A stretch of DNA of 64,000 bases from Mesorhizobium alhagi CCNWXJ12-2 (lineage in GTDB: Bacteria > Pseudomonadota > Alphaproteobacteria > Rhizobiales > Rhizobiaceae), in contig NZ_AHAM01000140.1 in NCBI RefSeq assembly GCF_000236565.1, forward strand, positions 61,209 through 125,208, read 5' to 3'. A model generated the notes under the pieces. That model worked only from the letters and a program-made list of their open reading frames with translations. It ran no database searches and was not told the origin of the DNA. The number at the start of each line of letters is the position of its first letter. Positions within the stretch are counted from its first letter, which is position 1. Shown here one piece after another: positions 55,847-63,616 of this stretch. The position numbers and the translations under genes are program-made.

Positions 55847-57175
55847 CTATTCCACCTCGCGTAGAACGGTTCGCACGTGGTCGATCAGTTCATCGATCTG
55901 GCCCTTGGTGATGATCAGCGGCGGCGACAGCGCGATGATGTCGCCGGTGGTGCGGATCAGCGCGCCGCGCTCGAACGCCTTCACGAAGGCAGAGAAGGCG
56001 CGCTTGGTCGGGCTGCCGGCGATCGGCGCAAGCTCGATCGCGCCAATCAGGCCGATATTGCGGATGTCGATGACGTTCGGCTCGCCCTTGAGCGAATGCA
56101 GCGCCTCTTCCCAGTAGGGGGCGAGTTCGGCGCCGCGGGTGAGCAGGCCCTCTTCCTTGTAGGTGTCGAGCGTGCCGAGTGCGGCCGCGCAGGCGATCGG
56201 ATTTCCCGAATAGGTGTAGCCGTGGAAGAACTCGATCATGTGCTCGGGGCCGGTCATGAAAGCGTCGTGAATTTCCTTCGTGACGAACACCGCGCCCATC
56301 GGGATGACACCGTTGGAGACGCCCTTGGCCGTCGTAATGATATCCGGCGTGACGCCGAAATAATCCGCCGCGAATGGCGTTCCCATGCGGCCGAAGCCGG
56401 TGATGACCTCATCGAAGATCAAAAGGATGCCGTGCTTGGTGCAGATTTCTCGCAGCTTCTGCAGATATCCCTTCGGCGGGATCAGGACGCCGGTCGAACC
56501 GGCGACCGGCTCGACGATCACGGCGGCGATGGTCGAGGCGTCGTGCAGCGTCACGATGCGTTCGAGTTCGTTGGCGAGTTCCGCGCCATATTCCGGCTCG
56601 CCGCGCGTGAAGGCGTTCTTTTCCGGCAGGTGCGTGTGCGGCATGTGATCGACGCCGGTCAGAAGCGTGCCGAACATCTTGCGGTTGGTGACGATGCCGC
56701 CGACCGAGATGCCGCCGAAGTTGACGCCGTGATAGCCGCGCTCGCGGCCGATCAGCCGGGTGCGCGAGCCTTCGCCCTTAACGCGCTGGTAGGCCAGCGC
56801 CATCTTCAGCGCCGTATCGACCGATTCCGAGCCCGAATTGGTGAAGAACACATGGTCCATGCCGGCCGGCGCGATGTCGACCAGCCGGTTCGCCAGTTCG
56901 AACACGATCGGGTGGCCCATCTGGAAGGCCGGCGCATAGTCGAGCTCCGCCGCCTGGCGCTGGATCGCCTCGGTGATCTTCGGCCGGCAGTGGCCGGCAT
57001 TGACGCACCACAGGCCGGCGGTGCCGTCGAGGATCTTGCGGCCGTCGCTGGCTGTGTAGTGCATGTCCTTGGCCGCGACCATCATGCGCGGCGCCTGCTT
57101 GAACTGCCGGTTCGACGTGAACGGCATCCAGAATGCGCTGAGGTCGTTCGGCGCTACATTCGTTCTGTTGGACAT
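55847..57175 (-). CDS. Beta-alanine--pyruvate (omega) aminotransferase
   Basis: The class III aminotransferase has 442 residues. It begins APNDLSAFWMPFTSNRQFK, the typical start of beta-alanine:pyruvate transaminases. It contains FFTNSGSESVDTALK, RGYHGVNFGG, IFDEVITGFGRMG and the PLP lysine in TTAKGVSNG. It would convert the beta-alanine released by HyuC to malonate semialdehyde. ATG 57175 is chosen because the frame upstream crosses the promoter region shared with the divergent rutR-like gene. Confidence 0.92.
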   Translation of the reverse strand: MSNRTNVAPNDLSAFWMPFTSNRQFKQAPRMMVAAKDMHYTASDGRKILDGTAGLWCVNAGHCRPKITEAIQRQAAELDYAPAFQMGHPIVFELANRLVDIAPAGMDHVFFTNSGSESVDTALKMALAYQRVKGEGSRTRLIGRERGYHGVNFGGISVGGIVTNRKMFGTLLTGVDHMPHTHLPEKNAFTRGEPEYGAELANELERIVTLHDASTIAAVIVEPVAGSTGVLIPPKGYLQKLREICTKHGILLIFDEVITGFGRMGTPFAADYFGVTPDIITTAKGVSNGVIPMGAVFVTKEIHDAFMTGPEHMIEFFHGYTYSGNPIACAAALGTLDTYKEEGLLTRGAELAPYWEEALHSLKGEPNVIDIRNIGLIGAIELAPIAGSPTKRAFSAFVKAFERGALIRTTGDIIALSPPLIITKGQIDELIDHVRTVLREVE

Positions 57176-57254
57176 GACCAAGCCTTCCCTTGAATCCCCT
57201 GGTTTCGATACGGCCAACGCTTGGTCCTGGCTGCGTTTTCGTGCTACGCAAATT

Positions 57255-57270
57255 TTGACCGATTGGACAA
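57255..57270. promoter_or_regulatory. RutR-like operator between the aminotransferase and rutR genes
   Basis: TTGACC-GATT-GGACAA matches the known RutR palindrome (TTGACCANNTGGTCAA) with few mismatches. It lies midway in the 240-nt divergent promoter region. An extra half site GGTCAA follows near 57294. Binding would control the catabolic genes and the regulator itself in response to uracil or thymine. Confidence 0.7.
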
Positions 57271-57415
57271 ACGTTAGCACCGCCAGATCGGCGGTCAAGG
57301 AAATAGTAGCGGAAATGGGCCGGCGAAATCGCGCTCCACAAGGCTGGTTGAACTGGTCCAGCCGATTGGGCCACAGAACCGATTTCGCTGCCATATCGCG
57401 GGGAGCGGCATAGGC

Positions 57416-58048
57416 ATGGACACCAAGGCGCCCCGCCCCAGGACCCGCATCCAGACGGAAAAGCGCGAACTTATCCTCGAGGCGGCGCTCGAGGTTTTCT
57501 CGGCTCACGGCTTTCGCGGTTCGACCATCGACCAGATCGCCGAGGCGGCCGGAATGTCCAAGCCGAACCTGCTCTATTATTTCCGCCGTAAGGAGGAAAT
57601 CCACGAGACGCTGATGCAGCGCCTGCTCGACACCTGGCTTGCGCCCCTGAAGGAACTCGACGACATCGGCGACCCGCTGACCGAGCTGCGCAGCTATATC
57701 AGGCGCAAGCTCGAAATGGCCCGGGATTTTCCGCGCGAAAGCCGGCTCTTCGCCAACGAAATATTGCAGGGCGCACCGCGCATCAAGCCGATGCTGGAAG
57801 GCGAGCTGAAAAGCCTGGTCGATGAGAAGGCCGAGGTGATCAAGGGCTGGATGCGTGCAGGCAAGATCGTCAAGACCGATCCCTGGCACCTGATCTTCTC
57901 GATCTGGGCGACAACCCAACATTACGCCGATTTCGACGTGCAGGTGCGCGCCGTACTCGGCCCGAACCGCGGCGGCGACGGCCGCTTCGAGGACGCGGCG
58001 CGGTTTCTCGAACAGCTCTTCGTCGACGGATTGAAGCCGAAGGGCTAG
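57416..58048 (+). CDS. rutR: TetR-family regulator, RutR-like
   Basis: The 210-residue protein has an N-terminal TetR helix-turn-helix (about 15-60, GFRGSTIDQIAEAAGMSKPNLLYYFRRKEEIHE). The C-terminal ligand domain resembles RutR (RESRLFANEILQGAPRIKP, KTDPWHLIFSIWATTQHYADF). RutR senses uracil and thymine and represses pyrimidine degradation genes. Its position divergent from the beta-alanine aminotransferase and the palindrome between them fit that role. Confidence 0.9.
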   Translation: MDTKAPRPRTRIQTEKRELILEAALEVFSAHGFRGSTIDQIAEAAGMSKPNLLYYFRRKEEIHETLMQRLLDTWLAPLKELDDIGDPLTELRSYIRRKLEMARDFPRESRLFANEILQGAPRIKPMLEGELKSLVDEKAEVIKGWMRAGKIVKTDPWHLIFSIWATTQHYADFDVQVRAVLGPNRGGDGRFEDAARFLEQLFVDGLKPKG

Positions 58049-58116
58049 TGGAAGCTTCCTATTCTTATATACAACTGCTACTCTTACGATACGCTGATCG
58101 ATCGGCAGAGGTAAGA

Positions 58117-58329
58117 ATGGTGGCAACCGCGACACTTTCCAGCAAGTTTCAGATTTCAATTCCGAAGGCCGTGCGCGAAGCACATCATTGGCAACCGGGT
58201 CAGGAATTCGCGTTCATTCCCAAGGGGAGTGGCGTGTTGCTTGTTCCAGTTCCGAAGCTCGAAGATTTGATGGGGATTGCTCCCAACGCCGATCCTGACG
58301 GCTATCGCGATCGAAATGACCGATATTAA
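58117..58329 (+). CDS. VapB-like antitoxin (AbrB/MazE fold)
   Basis: The 70-residue protein has the swapped-hairpin SpoVT/AbrB sequence LSSKFQISIPKAVREAHHWQPGQEF at its N-terminus and an acidic C-terminal toxin-binding tail (DPDGYRDRNDRY). AGAGG precedes ATG 58117. Its stop overlaps the vapC start (TAATG). It should repress the operon and block the toxin. Confidence 0.85.
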   Translation: MVATATLSSKFQISIPKAVREAHHWQPGQEFAFIPKGSGVLLVPVPKLEDLMGIAPNADPDGYRDRNDRY

Positions 58330-58709
58330 TGCGGGTCGTGGACACTTCTGCCTGGATCGAGGGCTTTGTACGCGGAGGAGTGAACCAGGCAATTCGAACT
58401 GAATTGCCCCAGCGCGAGCACTGCATTGTTCCGACAATTGTGCAACTCGAGATCGCCAAATGGTCCGCACGAAATCTTCCTGATGAGGTCGCGGAAGGAG
58501 TGATCGCATATACGACGCAGTGCATGGTCGTTGACCTTGATACATCGATTGCTATTCGTGCTGCCGAGCTTTGTCGCATTCACAAGCTCGCTACCGCTGA
58601 CGCCATTGTCTATGCCACAGCTCTCGATCAAGGTGCGGACCTGCTGACATGCGACGCACATTTCGAAGGGCTGGAGCATGTCACGTATCTTCCGAAGGCG
58701 AAGAGCTGA
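58329..58709 (+). CDS. VapC-like PIN-domain toxin
   Basis: This is a 126-residue PIN-domain nuclease. The acidic site is visible: Asp5 in VVDTSAWIE, Glu near 42 (QLEIAKW), the Asp in ATADAIVYATA and a C-terminal Asp in LTCDAHFEG. VapC toxins cut tRNA or rRNA. It overlaps vapB by one base. The pair lies directly downstream of the rutR-like gene on the same strand, and its base composition is lower in GC than flanking genes. Confidence 0.88.
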   Translation: MRVVDTSAWIEGFVRGGVNQAIRTELPQREHCIVPTIVQLEIAKWSARNLPDEVAEGVIAYTTQCMVVDLDTSIAIRAAELCRIHKLATADAIVYATALDQGADLLTCDAHFEGLEHVTYLPKAKS

Positions 58710-58839
58710 ACGCGCCAGCCCGAAGAACTGACTTCCTGCTGATTTCGACAGCGGAAGCGATCTCCGCTTGTGTTCAACGGCCGTTGCACGCAGCTTTGTG
58801 GCGGGCACCAACACCGAAAATGCGACAAGGAGGAACCCG

Positions 58840-59148
58840 ATGGCGAAGCTCGTCGTGCTCTACAAGACGCCGAAGGACACAGCCGCGTTCGACCGCTACT
58901 ACTCGTCCACTCATATACCGCTAGCCCGGAAAATTCCCGGCCTGCGGAGCTACGACATCAGCGAGGGCGCCGTGGCGGCCCCGGCCGGACCGTCAGGCGT
59001 GCACCTCGTGGCTACCCTCACCTTCGCTTCCATGGAAGACCTGCAGAAGGGCCTCGCTTCGCCTGAGGGCCAGACTGCGGCCGGCGATCTTGCCAATTTT
59101 GCCGATGGCGGCGCGGATCTGCTCATGTTCGAGACCAGGGACGCCTGA
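58840..59148 (+). CDS. EthD-family protein
   Basis: The 102-residue product is a small ferredoxin-like alpha/beta barrel domain of the EthD group (KLVVLYKTPKDTAAFDRYYSSTHIPLARKIPGL). The motif H-I-P-L-A with a nearby Tyr pair is characteristic. EthD-like proteins often accompany oxygenase or degradation systems, including P450s, and a P450 gene lies 1.5 kb away. A ribosome site AGGAGG precedes ATG 58840. The function is not known. Confidence 0.83.
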   Translation: MAKLVVLYKTPKDTAAFDRYYSSTHIPLARKIPGLRSYDISEGAVAAPAGPSGVHLVATLTFASMEDLQKGLASPEGQTAAGDLANFADGGADLLMFETRDA

Positions 59149-59166
59149 CGCCGCGCCGGCGCATCT

Positions 59167-59541
59167 TCACGGTGCGCCGGCGATAACCACGAGAAACCCG
59201 CCGATCAGAGCGACATTGCCGACGACGCCGTTGATCTTTGCCGCCCGTTCCGGACCTTGATGACCCCAGAAATTGTGGAACATCGGCGTGGCGACGAGCA
59301 GGAACAGGATGAGGCCGGCTGCCGCGAGAGCGGTCCATATCCCGGCGATCAGCAGCGCGCCGGCCGCGATCTGCAGGGCGATTCCGAGCCACAGCATCAG
59401 CCGCGCCTGCGGCACGCCGCGCGCCGACATCAGTTGCGTCAGCAAGGGCGCGTTCAGAACATTGCGAATGCCCGCCAATATGAAGGCGCCGCCAAGCAAA
59501 AGGTGGCCGGCGATGACGATTGCTGAAATATCTGCACTCAT
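59167..59541 (-). CDS. DoxX-family membrane protein
   Basis: The 124-residue protein has four hydrophobic helices and the DoxX pattern GHLLLGGAFILAGIRN with later FHNFWGHQGPERA. DoxX proteins sit in the inner membrane and are linked with thiol or redox balance in some bacteria. It is 61 nt downstream of the AhpD-like gene on the same strand, consistent with a redox-themed Rrf2-AhpD-DoxX group. Confidence 0.85.
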   Translation of the reverse strand: MSADISAIVIAGHLLLGGAFILAGIRNVLNAPLLTQLMSARGVPQARLMLWLGIALQIAAGALLIAGIWTALAAAGLILFLLVATPMFHNFWGHQGPERAAKINGVVGNVALIGGFLVVIAGAP

Positions 59542-59602
59542 TGGTCTTGTTCTCTCGATGAAGTGACCTCGGGCGGCACCGCCCGAGCCGTGATCCGGCA
59601 TT

Positions 59603-60061
59603 TTAGGCGGCGTTGGCCGCAGGCATCGGATGAATGGCGTGGAAGCTTACGCAGAGCCGGTTCCAGATATTGATCACGCCCGTCGCCACCGTGAGTTTGG
59701 TCAATTCCTCTGCCGAGAAATGCTGCAGCGCCTTCTCGTAGAGCTCGTCCGGAACGCCGGCATCGGCGATTTTCGTCACCGCTTCGACCCAGGCGAAGGC
59801 GGCCCGTTCGCGATCGGTGAACAGCGGAGACTCCTTCCATGCAGAGACGAGATAGAGCCGCTGCTCGGTCTCGCCGTCGACGCGAGCCTCGCGGCTGTGC
59901 ATCTCGACGCAGAACGAACAGCCGTTGATCTGCGAAGCGCGCAGCTTGATCAGGTGCAGCAGGCTCTTTTCGAGACCACATTCGTCGACCGCCTTGTTCA
60001 GCGCCACAAGGGCTTTCGTCAATTCAGGCGCCTGACCGTAGAAATTCAACCTGGGCTTCAT
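59603..60061 (-). CDS. Carboxymuconolactone decarboxylase/AhpD-family protein
   Basis: This 152-residue helical protein has the AhpD peroxidase-type active site: C-x-x-C at residues 48-51 with His55 (NGCSFCVEMH) and the Glu in the preceding helix region. Such proteins reduce peroxides or act as alkylhydroperoxidase partners. ATG 60061 was chosen because AAAGGA lies 6 nt before it. It follows the Rrf2 gene by 11 nt. Confidence 0.88.
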   Translation of the reverse strand: MKPRLNFYGQAPELTKALVALNKAVDECGLEKSLLHLIKLRASQINGCSFCVEMHSREARVDGETEQRLYLVSAWKESPLFTDRERAAFAWVEAVTKIADAGVPDELYEKALQHFSAEELTKLTVATGVINIWNRLCVSFHAIHPMPAANAA

Positions 60062-60072
60062 AATCATTCCTT

Positions 60073-60585
60073 TCACTTCTGCTTGGGAGATTTCTGCGGC
60101 CGCTGATGGCGCTCGACGAAAGCGCAGCCGGCGGCGACCGAGCGCGGATCGGCCTCGGTCATGAAATTGTGCACGATTTCGGAAAGGCGCTCGCCGGCGA
60201 GCGCCTTGCGGTAGGCCTTTTCGGCTCTGAGCATCGCGGCATTGATGCCGCACGGCTTCACATAGGCGGACCGATCCAGCTTCACCGGGCCGTTCTGGCG
60301 GATTTCGCCGCAGCGGAACGCAGGCTCCGGCCCTTCCACCGCCAGCACGATGTCGAGCAGCGATATGCGGTCGGCCGGAAGCGCAAGCCTGTATCCGCCA
60401 TAAGGCCCCGGCACCGATTCCAGAATGCCTGCCGCCGTCAGCGCATTGAGGTGCTTCAGCAGGTAGCTCGGCGACAGGCCGAATTGCCCGGCCAGCGCGG
60501 CGCCCGGTATTGTGCCCTCGCCTTCCACACTGACCAGCGTCGCGGCGCAATGGATCGCCGCTTCCACACCTTCGCTCAGCTTCAT
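60073..60585 (-). CDS. Rrf2-family transcriptional regulator
   Basis: The 170-residue protein has an Rrf2 winged helix (about 1-80, LSPSYLLKHLNALTAAGIL, GPYGGYRLA) and a linker with Cys92 and Cys112, besides Cys13 and Cys154. The classic three-Cys iron-sulfur cluster spacing is not seen, so it may sense through thiols. It heads the AhpD-DoxX genes and likely regulates them. A perfect ATATCC-T-GGATAT palindrome lies upstream. Confidence 0.87.
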   Translation of the reverse strand: MKLSEGVEAAIHCAATLVSVEGEGTIPGAALAGQFGLSPSYLLKHLNALTAAGILESVPGPYGGYRLALPADRISLLDIVLAVEGPEPAFRCGEIRQNGPVKLDRSAYVKPCGINAAMLRAEKAYRKALAGERLSEIVHNFMTEADPRSVAAGCAFVERHQRPQKSPKQK

Positions 60586-60614
60586 CTGGTTGGCCTTCCA
60601 ATCATGGATGATTG

Positions 60615-60627
60615 ATATCCTGGATAT
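60615..60627 (-). promoter_or_regulatory. ATATCC-T-GGATAT palindrome, candidate Rrf2 operator
   Basis: A perfect 6-bp dyad with a single central base lies 30 nt upstream of the Rrf2 start, in a locally AT-rich stretch that can hold the promoter. Rrf2 regulators usually bind such short dyads and repress their own operon. Confidence 0.5.
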
Positions 60628-60700
60628 TGTTTATCGTAAATATGCGAATGAAAAGATGCGGGGAAAACCCGCGCCTCTTTGGTGGCCATGGCTGGCGCTA

Positions 60701-61918
60701 TCATCGCAAGCGCACCGGCAGATGCGCCATTGCGCGGATGCCGAGCCGCTTGCGCCAGACAATCCGCTCAGGCGGCGCCGCGATGCGGATAGCGGGGAAC
60801 CGCGCGAATATGCGCTCGAAGGCGATCGCCGCTTCGGCGCGCGCAAGCTGGAAACCGAGGCAGAAATGCACGCCGGTGCCGAAGGAGAGATGCGGATTCG
60901 GGTGGCGCGCGATGTCGAAGCGGTGCGGGTCGTCGAACTTCGCCGGATCGCAGTTCGCCGCCGCCAGGAAGGCGGCGAACATGTCGCCGCGTTTGAATGA
61001 CCCGCCCTGCCACTCGATATCCCACTTCGCGAAACGCGGCTTGGTCATCTGCACCGGAGAGACCCAGCGGAGGCATTCCTCCACCGTGGTCGCGATCAGC
61101 TTCGGGTCCGACACCAGCCGTGCCCGCTGCTCATCATGCGTGAGGAGCGCCCACAGCCCGCCCGCTATCAGGTGCGTCGTCGTTTCCTGCCCTGCCCCGA
61201 ACAGCAGAAAGACCATCGACACGAGTTCGTCCTCGGTCAGCTTGCCCGCTTCCGTCTCCACCTCGCGCAGCGCCGTGATAAGTCCGTCCGGATGCGCGCC
61301 GCCGCCCGGCCGGGAAACGCGGCGAAGATAGCTCACCATGCGCCAAACGCCCGGCGCGGCCCTGAGCACCGCCCATATGTTTGCCGTGTCGGCCAGCCCG
61401 CCCAACCAGGACTTGAACCAGCCGTGGTCCTTTTCCGGCAGGCCCAGCATCGCGCAGATCACAGACAGCGGCAGGTCGCGGCAGAACTCCGCCATCAGGT
61501 CGACCTCGCTCCTTCCTTCGAATCGGTCGATCAGCCGATCGGCCACATCGGCGATCATCGGCTTCATCGCAGCGATGCCCTTGCGCTGGAACGCCTGGTC
61601 GACGAGACCGCGCAGCCGGCGATGCTCGGGGTCATCGTGGCCCAGCATGTTAAGCGCAAGCAACCCGAGCGTTCGCGGGAGAATCCTGAGGATCCGCTCT
61701 TGCGTCTTGCTGCCCGCGTTACCGGGATCGCGGACGAAATTGCCGTGGTCCTTCAGCAAGTCCACGCAGGCTTCATGCGTGACGGCAAGCCAGGTGCGCC
61801 CGACGATCGGCAGCCGCATCTGCACGACCGGACCCGCCGCCCGCATCCTGTCGAGTTCCGGAAACGGGTTCGCGTGGAACTTCGGCGAGAGAATGTCGAA
61901 GTCGCGTGTCTCGTTCAT
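60701..61918 (-). CDS. Cytochrome P450
   Basis: The 405-residue soluble bacterial P450 has the heme-binding loop FGTGVHFCLG with Cys353, the I-helix oxygen-activation motif GAGQETTTH and the K-helix E-x-x-R in EECLRWVSP. No redox partner gene is nearby. It starts 41 nt downstream of preA on the same strand and could be expressed with the pyrimidine reductase genes. The substrate is unknown; the family commonly hydroxylates terpenoids or fatty acids. Confidence 0.92.
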   Translation of the reverse strand: MNETRDFDILSPKFHANPFPELDRMRAAGPVVQMRLPIVGRTWLAVTHEACVDLLKDHGNFVRDPGNAGSKTQERILRILPRTLGLLALNMLGHDDPEHRRLRGLVDQAFQRKGIAAMKPMIADVADRLIDRFEGRSEVDLMAEFCRDLPLSVICAMLGLPEKDHGWFKSWLGGLADTANIWAVLRAAPGVWRMVSYLRRVSRPGGGAHPDGLITALREVETEAGKLTEDELVSMVFLLFGAGQETTTHLIAGGLWALLTHDEQRARLVSDPKLIATTVEECLRWVSPVQMTKPRFAKWDIEWQGGSFKRGDMFAAFLAAANCDPAKFDDPHRFDIARHPNPHLSFGTGVHFCLGFQLARAEAAIAFERIFARFPAIRIAAPPERIVWRKRLGIRAMAHLPVRLR

Positions 61919-61959
61919 GGCGTGCCTTTCGCGCCGCCTCGCCCGAGACCCCTTTTACA

Positions 61960-63273
61960 CTACTCTGCCGCCACCTTGGCCATCGGGTTGTTGGGATGCT
62001 GCGTCCAGTTGGCGTAGACCGGCGAAACCGGCATGCCGGTGCGCTCGTCGATGACGCCTGCCGCCAGCGGCTCCATGGTGATGCAGTTCTCGACCGGACA
62101 GACATTGACGCAGAGATTGCAGCCGACGCACTCAGCCTCGATCACCTCGAAATGCCTGATGCCGTCGACCATGGAGGTGATGGCCTGGTGCGAGGTGTCC
62201 TCGCAGGCGATGTGGCAGCGGCCGCATTTGATGCAGAGATCCTGGTTGATCTGCGCCTTGGCGACGTAGTTGAGGTTGAGATACTGCCAGTCGGTGACAT
62301 TCGGCGTTGCCCGCCCGACGATGGCGTCGAGATCGGTGTGGCCCTTCTCGTCCATCCAGTTGTTCAGGCCGTCGATCATCTCCTGGACGATCTTGAACCC
62401 GTAGGTCATGGCCGCCGTGCAGACCTGCACATTGCCGGCGCCGAGCGCCATGAATTCCGCGGCATCGCGCCAAGTGGTGATGCCGCCAATGCCGGAAATC
62501 GGAAGGCCGTGCGTTTCCGGATCGCGGGCGATCTCGGCCACCATGTTGAGCGCGATCGGCTTGACCGCCGGGCCGCAATAGCCGCCATGCGAGCCCTTGC
62601 CGTCGATCGACGGCTCGGGCGAGAAATTGTCGAGGTCGACCGCGGTGATCGAATTGATGGTGTTGATCAGCGACACCGCGTCGGTGCCGCCGGCAAGGGC
62701 GGCCCGCGCCGGCTTGCGCACATCGGTGATATTGGGCGTCAGCTTGGTGATGACCGGCATGCGGGTGTTGGCCTTGCACCAGCGAACCACCATTTCGATG
62801 TATTCCGGCACCTGGCCGACCGCCGCGCCCATGCCGCGCTCCGACATGCCGTGCGGGCAGCCGAAATTGAGCTCGATGCCGTCGGCTTCGGTTTCCTCGA
62901 CAAGCGGCAGGATCGCCTTCCAGCTTTCCTCGACGCAGGGTACCATCAGCGAGACGATGATAGCGCGGTCAGGCCAATCCTTCTTGACCTGCTTGATCTC
63001 TCGCAGATTCACGAAGAGGTCGCGGTCGGTGATGAGCTCGATGTTGTTCAGGCCGAGCAGCCGCCGGTCCGCGCCCCAGATCGCGCCATAGCGCGGCCCG
63101 TTCACGTTGACGACGGGCGGCCCCTCCTCGCCGAGCGTCTTCCACACCACGCCGCCCCAGCCCGCCTTGAAGGCGCGGATGACGTTGTAGGCCTTGTCGG
63201 TCGGCGGCGCGGAGGCCAGCCAGAACGGGTTCGGCGATTTGATACCGACGAAATTGTTGCGGATGTCAGCCAT
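61960..63273 (-). CDS. preA: NAD-dependent dihydropyrimidine dehydrogenase, subunit PreA
   Basis: PreA with PreT reduces uracil or thymine to the dihydro form, step one of the pathway. The 437-residue protein has an FMN barrel with the active-site Cys139 in NFGCPHGMSERGMG. The C-terminal 2x[4Fe-4S] ferredoxin domain has Cys347/350/353/357 and Cys382/385/388/392. ATG 63273 gives MADIRNNFVGIKSPNPF, the normal start. It overlaps the upstream small gene by 8 nt. Confidence 0.95.
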   Translation of the reverse strand: MADIRNNFVGIKSPNPFWLASAPPTDKAYNVIRAFKAGWGGVVWKTLGEEGPPVVNVNGPRYGAIWGADRRLLGLNNIELITDRDLFVNLREIKQVKKDWPDRAIIVSLMVPCVEESWKAILPLVEETEADGIELNFGCPHGMSERGMGAAVGQVPEYIEMVVRWCKANTRMPVITKLTPNITDVRKPARAALAGGTDAVSLINTINSITAVDLDNFSPEPSIDGKGSHGGYCGPAVKPIALNMVAEIARDPETHGLPISGIGGITTWRDAAEFMALGAGNVQVCTAAMTYGFKIVQEMIDGLNNWMDEKGHTDLDAIVGRATPNVTDWQYLNLNYVAKAQINQDLCIKCGRCHIACEDTSHQAITSMVDGIRHFEVIEAECVGCNLCVNVCPVENCITMEPLAAGVIDERTGMPVSPVYANWTQHPNNPMAKVAAE

Positions 63274-63604
63274 GGGTTTTCTCCTCAGGCCCGGCGAGAT
63301 CTGGGAAGAGCGGCGGCAAATCGGCAATACGCCGCCATCCTTCGTCGCGCTGCACGGGTTCGACTTTCAGGTCATCGAAATAGGCGTCAAGAACCGCGGC
63401 GCGTTCCTCGGCCAGCGGCGGGCGGCAATAGTCTTCCTCTTCCCAAACCGCGCCGCCCTCCGGAGTTCTGCGCGCGTCGCGCAGCGAATCCGTCAAGACA
63501 TTGCCGAACGGCCGCAACGGCCGGAACTCGTCCGCGACGAGGCGATCATGCAATTCCGGCATCAGGTCCCGGCGCGGCGTGGCTGAAACGAGATAGAAAC
63601 TCAT
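63266..63604 (-). CDS. Small hypothetical protein between preT and preA
   Basis: The 112-residue protein starts MSFYLVSATPRRDLMPEL and has a Trp/Glu/Asp-rich centre (AVWEEEDYCRPPLAEERAAV) with a short C-terminal helix. I do not recognise a domain. It is 12 nt downstream of preT and overlaps preA by 8 nt, so it is surely translated with them. A role as an accessory or assembly factor for the iron-sulfur flavoenzyme is a position-based guess. Confidence 0.75.
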   Translation of the reverse strand: MSFYLVSATPRRDLMPELHDRLVADEFRPLRPFGNVLTDSLRDARRTPEGGAVWEEEDYCRPPLAEERAAVLDAYFDDLKVEPVQRDEGWRRIADLPPLFPDLAGPEEKTHG

Positions 63605-63616
63605 TTCGTAACGTTC

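Noticed and set aside
55847..58183. Single 778-codon frame including the aminotransferase
   Set aside because: The part above 57175 reads antisense through the rutR-like gene and the divergent promoter; the enzyme starts at 57175.
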